Shown here: positions 59,293-64,000 of the stretch, in pieces | How the letters are laid out: every line of letters begins with the position of its first letter | How positions within the stretch are numbered: the first letter of the stretch is position 1 | Assembly: GCA_045837725.1 (NCBI GenBank) | Contig: JBEWZL010000048.1 | Location: 1 to 64,000, forward strand | Reading direction: 5' to 3' | Origin: Vermamoeba vermiformis | Taxonomy: Eukaryota > Tubulinea > Echinamoebida | Length of the DNA stretch: 64,000 nucleotides | The notes under the pieces: generated by a model | Database searches by the model: none | Told to the model about the DNA's origin: nothing | Seen by the model: only the letters and a program-made list of their open reading frames with translations | Position numbers and translations under genes: made by a program

Positions 59293-62200
59293 CTAGAATA
59301 ACAGCGCCACAATTCCAGCAAAGCTCGCAACAATTAAACTCGTGTGTTTGTGATCACTGTCGCTGGTCTTGCCTGCCTCGCTCGGAGCTGACACAGGCGC
59401 TGGTCGTGGTACAACTGTTGCGACCGGCGAGCTTAATGGACCAGCGCTGATTGGTGGCTCAACAGTGCTCGGTGGTGTCGCTGTCGGTGGATTCAAGCAC
59501 GTGACAGTAGCGTTGCAGTAGAAGTTGTCAGAATAGGCACGTGAGAACTTGAACGTGTACGTGCTGACCTCGCGACTAATGTGAACATTCTCCAAGTCCA
59601 CGTCCGTACAACTGTCACCAACAGTGTAAAGCTGATTGTACGGGATGTCAATTTCAGTTTGACACGTGTCAACAGTGACATCTTGACACTTGTATTTCAT
59701 CGGCTGCAAGCACGGCGGAATAACTACTAGAACGTACTTGTAAATCAATTGATGCGCTGATTGCACTATTATGTCGTAGTCGTTCTTAGCGAGGTTAAGT
59801 CCAAAATATTTGTGCGCGCTGGATCCGATGACACGTGTTGTGATCTGCCAATCTCCGTTGATTCGTTCCAAGTAAAACACTTCTCCGCCAAATCTACTCG
59901 GCGCGCTAATCACAACAAAATTCTTATCGACCATCAGTGTCGTAAAACCGAAGGTATATTCAGAGCTGTTGCACACTTGAGAGCCTTTGATAGTTTTAGT
60001 CAGGTCCCACGCGCCGTTGGTCTTCGTGAAAATCAAAAGTTGACCGGTCCCGCTTGTTTCTTGGAACGCCGTGTCAAACAGAATGACCGTGTCATCGCCA
60101 GTCCAAACGATGTTATTGGCATGGAACAACGACGTGTTGACAAGCACTGCATCGACCAGACTCCACGTCTTGTTGGTGTTACGCGTGTACAGCTCGACAA
60201 AGTTCGTGGTTGGATTGAACGCGGCCAATGTCGTGTCGGTCAGATGCGGCATACTTGCAATCGGACCGATTATTCCCAGCCGCGTCAATACTGTGAAGTT
60301 AACAGGCTGCGTGAGACTATTGGCCCAAGTTCCATTGATTGCTTGAAATTCGTACGTCCATATGTTCGTCGTGCTCACCCACACCAAGCTGTTGTCGCTC
60401 ATGTATCGTGCGAAGGTATACAATGGACTCATTGGCGTAGGATACCTATCGAATGATTTTAGCAACTGTTTGTTATGGCCTTATGGTACTGTTCGACTCA
60501 TTCACATTAAATTACCAATAGATTTTTTCGCGGAAAACAACCAAATTGTCGGCGCTCGTCCGCGACCCCAAAGTCACGTGGGACTTTCCTAATAAGGCAT
60601 ATCCGGAGGCATCCCTAACGGCATTGTTGCCATATGGGACTAATATAGATACGATGCCTAGGAAGGTCGGGAGAGTGCCACAACAACATTATGGTTGTTT
60701 TCGTCGAATTTGAATGCGTCGAACAGTAATGTAGTACTTACGTTGTAGTATTAGTTAAAGTGCCATTTGGACCGAGTTGAAAATTAATCATATTTGCCCA
60801 GACAGTGCCGAACCAGTTTCCATTCGTTGCCAAACAATAGGCCAGCCCGCTTTTGCTGTAACTCGTGGAATAATTGCCGAATGAATCTCGTTCCAATACA
60901 ACGGAACTAATGTCTTCCCAATGACTCGTCATGATGTACTTGCCACTCGCCACAACGTTGTTCAGGTACATCTGCCCAGTCTGTACATGAACTGACGGGT
61001 CATACGACGTGTATGCGTTGTTTTGTAATTGCAATGTCTGAACGGGACACGTGAATATAGCTCAATTTTGTAATCGACATTTTACGTACCCACTTGTACA
61101 GAGTGCTGGGGGCAGGTGGAGTGATCGGAGGACTGACCGGAGTTGTTGCTACAGGAGTGCTGACAGGTGCTGCGACCGGTGGACTGACAGGTGTCATTGG
61201 AGCAGACAAGGGAGGCGAGGTGATTGGTGAGGTGGCTGGAGGATTAGTGCACGTGACAGTGGAGTTGCAGTAGAACGTGTCGGAGTAGTTCCGAGAGAAG
61301 CTGAATGTCACCGTGGTATTGGCTCCGTCAACGCGAGTCTCCGTCACATTAACAACAGTGCAGTTGTCTCCGACAGTGTAGAGCTGATCGTATGGTATAT
61401 TGTTTGTTTGACACGTGTCAAGTGTCAGATCCAAGCACGCGTACTTCAAGGGAAGGTAACACGGAGGAATGACGACTTGTTGTGCAAGTGTGCTGTTGTC
61501 AGCATTCACTGAGAACGTTTGCACGAGGACCCCGAAGTCATTCTGCATAACACTGAAGCCAAATAACACAGTTGCGCCTTGGCCAACGAATTCTAGCGCC
61601 ACGTGCCAATCACCAGTGCCAAAGCGTTGAAGGTACAGCACGGACCCCGCGGCAAGATTACTCGTGTCACCACCAGGGGCGCCAATAGCAATCAAATTTC
61701 GATCGATTAGCTGCATTGAGAATCCTAAGTAGCCAGGAGTCGTAGAAAGATATTGGTAACTCGGCACTAATTGCGTCATGTTCCAAACTCCCGCGTTCTT
61801 CACGAAGATCAGGACGGCTCCTTGGCTCGATGGGTTCACCGAGTCTTTATACGACGTGTCGCCAATAACGACGGTGTCGTCGCCATTCCATATGATTCTA
61901 TTGGCGTGGTACTGCGTTGTGTCAAGTGTGATCCCATCAACGAGCGTCCACGACTTGTCAGCGTTGCGAGTGTACAATTCAACGACGTCTAGAATAGGAT
62001 TAAACGCTGCAAGTGTCGTGTCGGTCACGTGGGGCACACTATCGGAGGAGTTTCCGCCATTTGTGAGCGTGAGATAAGGCGTCACAGTGAAGTTGACAGG
62101 TTGGTTGAGGATCGTGGTCCAACCGCCCGAAGACACAAATTCGTACGTGTCAATCGAGGATTGGGTTAGCACCACGAGTGTATTGTCGTTCATAAACTGA

Positions 62201-62728
62201 ATAAACTGCGCAGTTGATGTTGCAAAACTAAAAAAAAATGAATTAAATGGATGCAGGATTTCCGAAGTATTTTAAATAATAAAATTAGGAATTATACTTA
62301 CGAGGTAATATTTTCGAACGTTCCGGTTGGACTAAGCTGAAAAGTATCAATATAACCCTGGCTTAGAGCCCCGAACCAATTTCCGTTTGTGGTAATGTAG
62401 CTAGGTTGTCTCGTCCAAGCCATTTGATAGGTTATTGTAGTATATGTACCTTGGCTATCTCTTTCAAATACAATTATGCGACCACCGCTATTGAGATCGT
62501 AAACAAAAATATATTTGCCGCCTGCTGCGTTTAAAGAAGGGCAATCGGGAAAGTCAGGGAGACTACTGCCACTAGTAGCATAATCTAGCAATTGGACCGT
62601 CTAAAAAATATCAGTTAATTGATTCAGTTCAGATGCGTTGGATCGGCGACACTTACTGGCACTCCGCCAATGCACAGGTGGACAAAAGCCAGTGCTAGTG
62701 CAGCATATATAGCAATACGAGCCACCAT
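59293..62728 (-). CDS. GPI-tailed surface protein made of two fused copies of a duplicated module
   Basis: The start at 62726-62728 gives a signal peptide (MVARIAIYAALALAFVHLCIG). Module 1 (to 61090): GGVP|TVQLLDYATSG, then propeller-like strands with DDTVVIGDTSYK and VLIFVKNAGVW, then a Cys-containing domain (IPPCYLPLKYACLDL, DTCQTNNIPYDQLYTVGDNC, CNSTVTCTNPP) and a Pro-rich tail ending LYKW. Module 2 (from 61037): TLQLQNNAYTS, the same strands and Cys domain (IPPCLQPMKYKCQDV, NQLYTVGDSC, CNATVTCLNPP), then a hydrophobic GPI-type tail (stop 59293). Module 2 has no signal peptide and module 1 no anchor; a 52-nt intron (61038-61089) joins them in frame. Internal introns fall at the same sites in both. 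About 1,000 residues. Family and ligand unknown. Confidence 0.78.
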
Positions 62729-63202
62729 CAGGCTTTGTGGTGGTTACCGCATCAATTTGACATATTTAAAGCAAATCTTTTAGCTTAATTTAGCTTTCAA
62801 TTCACGCGATCTTTGCGGAGCGAATCTGAGCGTAGAAGAACATATTTTAGGTTCCAAATGCCGCGACTAAAAATGACATACCCTAAAATCGCCATTCCGA
62901 CCGCAACGAACTAACATTGAGATGCAGATGGGATCAGATGTGCCAGTAAGCATCGAAAAAATTATTTGTATAAGACAAAAATTATCTTACTATCCGGCTT
63001 GGTTGGTTGGACAACTTTAACACGGCGTGCAAATTGTGTAACCATGAGATCGAAATTGTTAAACTCACCAGCATCAATTAAGTACTCTGAATAATAATAC
63101 GTTAATAATTATTAAATTATAATTTTTAATTTTTAATTTTGTACGTACGGCTACCATAGAAACCTGTCTGGAGGCGGATCTGTTTTCCCTTCGTTTCATT
63201 TC
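62729..63202. other. Intergenic region between paralogous surface protein genes
   Basis: About 470 bp, AT-rich, including simple TAATTTTTAATTT runs near 63.12 kb. It holds the promoter of the two-module gene and the 3' end of the next paralogue. No other feature recognised. Confidence 0.5.
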
Positions 63203-64000
63203 TCAAAGCTGTGCGAGTGCGAGCAACGGAGTCTTAAAAAACACAAATAACCTGTTGTGGGAGCTCGATGAAATTATCAGAAACAATGCGCAATGAAAGA
63301 AACTTCTGCAGCTAGAAAAAAGTCCACAAACAACCATAAGCGACAGGATTACTGATCGATTCAAACGAGTGCCAGCACTAGTGACTTTGCCTGCATCGTT
63401 TGGAATCGGAACGTTAGTTTGGATCGGAGGAGTGTTGGTCGTCATCGGTGAAGTCGCTGGATTGGGTGATTGAACAGGTGAAGCTGGACTGGGCGGTTGA
63501 ACAGGCGAAGAGACAGGAAGACTATAGCTCGGTGCTGACTGCGAAGGCGAGCTGGAAGGAGATGGAAGAGGTGAGGCAATTGGACTGGAATTTGGCGACA
63601 CCTCGATTGGTGCACTAACAGGCGATTCTACCGGTGGATCGATGGGTGTCACTGGAGGATTGACGCACGTGATCGTTGAATTGCAGTACAACGTGTCAAA
63701 TTCACCGCGTGAAAAGCTGAATGTAAGTGTGCTGGTGTCTCCTTCGAATCGAATGTTCTTCAAATTGACTACCGTGCAGCTGTCCCCAACTGCATAGAGT
63801 TGATCATTTGAGACACTGAATATTTGACACGTGTCAGAAGTGACATTTTGACACTTTTGCTTGATTGGCAGGTAACAGGGAGGAATGAAGGCTTGGTACG
63901 CAATAGCAAGTGGGAAATCTGCCGTGGATGCTGTTTGCACAATGACCTCGGAATCAGTTTTCATAAGACTAAAGCCAAAATATACTCTATCACTTCTGCC
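63203..64000 (-). CDS. Partial third paralogue of the GPI-tailed surface protein
   Basis: Enters from the right edge, so the start is outside. It begins in the window with VYFGFSLMKTDSEV, then IPPCYLPIKQKCQNV, NDQLYAVGDSC and CNSTITCVNPP, the Cys domain of the 59.3-62.7 kb modules. A longer Pro/Ser-rich linker follows, then RLNRSVILSLMVVCG, a hydrophobic segment like the GPI tail of its neighbour. In this frame the protein runs about 35 residues beyond the expected tail, through a second hydrophobic and basic stretch, to the stop at 63203. That extension may reflect a missed intron, a small frame change or real divergence. Confidence 0.75.
   Translation of the reverse strand, partial: GRSDRVYFGFSLMKTDSEVIVQTASTADFPLAIAYQAFIPPCYLPIKQKCQNVTSDTCQIFSVSNDQLYAVGDSCTVVNLKNIRFEGDTSTLTFSFSRGEFDTLYCNSTITCVNPPVTPIDPPVESPVSAPIEVSPNSSPIASPLPSPSSSPSQSAPSYSLPVSSPVQPPSPASPVQSPNPATSPMTTNTPPIQTNVPIPNDAGKVTSAGTRLNRSVILSLMVVCGLFSSCRSFFHCALFLIISSSSHNRLFVFFKTPLLALAQL

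Noticed and set aside
59761-60456. 231-codon + strand ORF
   Set aside because: Antisense shadow of the second module of the GPI-tailed protein; no family resemblance.
1-64000. Retroelements, viral insertions or large transposons
   Set aside because: No reverse transcriptase, integrase, capsid-like or DDE catalytic signatures, long terminal repeats or terminal inverted repeats were recognised by eye.

Overview
The window looks like nuclear DNA of an intron-rich protist, most likely an amoebozoan (inference, not proven). Genes are dense and mostly carry many short GT-AG introns of about 45-70 nt. The gene content (Rho GEF and GAP proteins with PH domains, a tyrosine-kinase-like/ankyrin fusion, many signal-peptide plus GPI-tail surface proteins, a THH1/TOM1/TOM3-type membrane domain, a WDR76/CMR1 homologue, a nuclear-type eS30 gene) fits a free-living amoeboid cell. 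I see no bacterial operon features, CRISPR, tRNA, rRNA or recognisable retroelement.

Layout. 1-207: hairpin-forming minisatellite. 336-6830 (-): very large cysteine-rich surface protein ending in a THH1/TOM1/TOM3-like multi-pass domain. 8163-12011 (-): WD40-type propeller protein. 13043-14564 (-): membrane-anchored short-chain dehydrogenase, divergent over 94 bp from 14659-19301 (+): protein kinase fused to an ankyrin array. A complete ribosomal protein eS30 gene (17025-17232, -) sits inside one intron of that kinase gene. 19392-34791 (-): four surface/secreted protein genes in a row, three of them close paralogues related to animal CEMIP/CEMIP2 (TMEM2) G8/beta-helix hyaluronidases with an added jelly-roll-like domain and GPI tail; the fourth is an unrelated GPI-tailed protein. 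35226-37162 (+): WDR76/CMR1. 37215-38748 (-): hevein domain plus GH19-like domain with GPI tail. 39102-41476 (-): DH-PH RhoGEF. 41679-43294 (-): UNC93-like transporter. 44586-45320 and 46525-47139 (-): a pair of small paralogous helix-turn-helix proteins. 47607-48650 (+): unknown nuclear-looking protein. 48937-52514 (-): penicillin-acylase-family Ntn hydrolase ending in KDEL. 52859-53773 (+): intronless secreted LRR protein. 53952-59106 (+): PH-RhoGAP-PH protein. 59293-62728 (-): GPI-tailed protein made of two fused copies of a duplicated gene, with a third copy entering from the right edge (63203-64000, -).

A theme is extracellular or cell-surface polysaccharide handling: three CEMIP2-like proteins, a chitinase-like protein, a secreted LRR and several GPI-anchored propeller-like proteins. 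The most notable observations are the CEMIP2-like tandem array with gene-conversion mosaicism, an upstream element shared by two unrelated genes in that array, the nested eS30 gene with a 4-nt first coding exon, the spliced fusion of tandem duplicates at 59-63 kb, the KDEL-tailed acylase and the small HTH gene pair. All exon structures were read by eye from splice signals, frame and family similarity; no alignment or transcript data were available.
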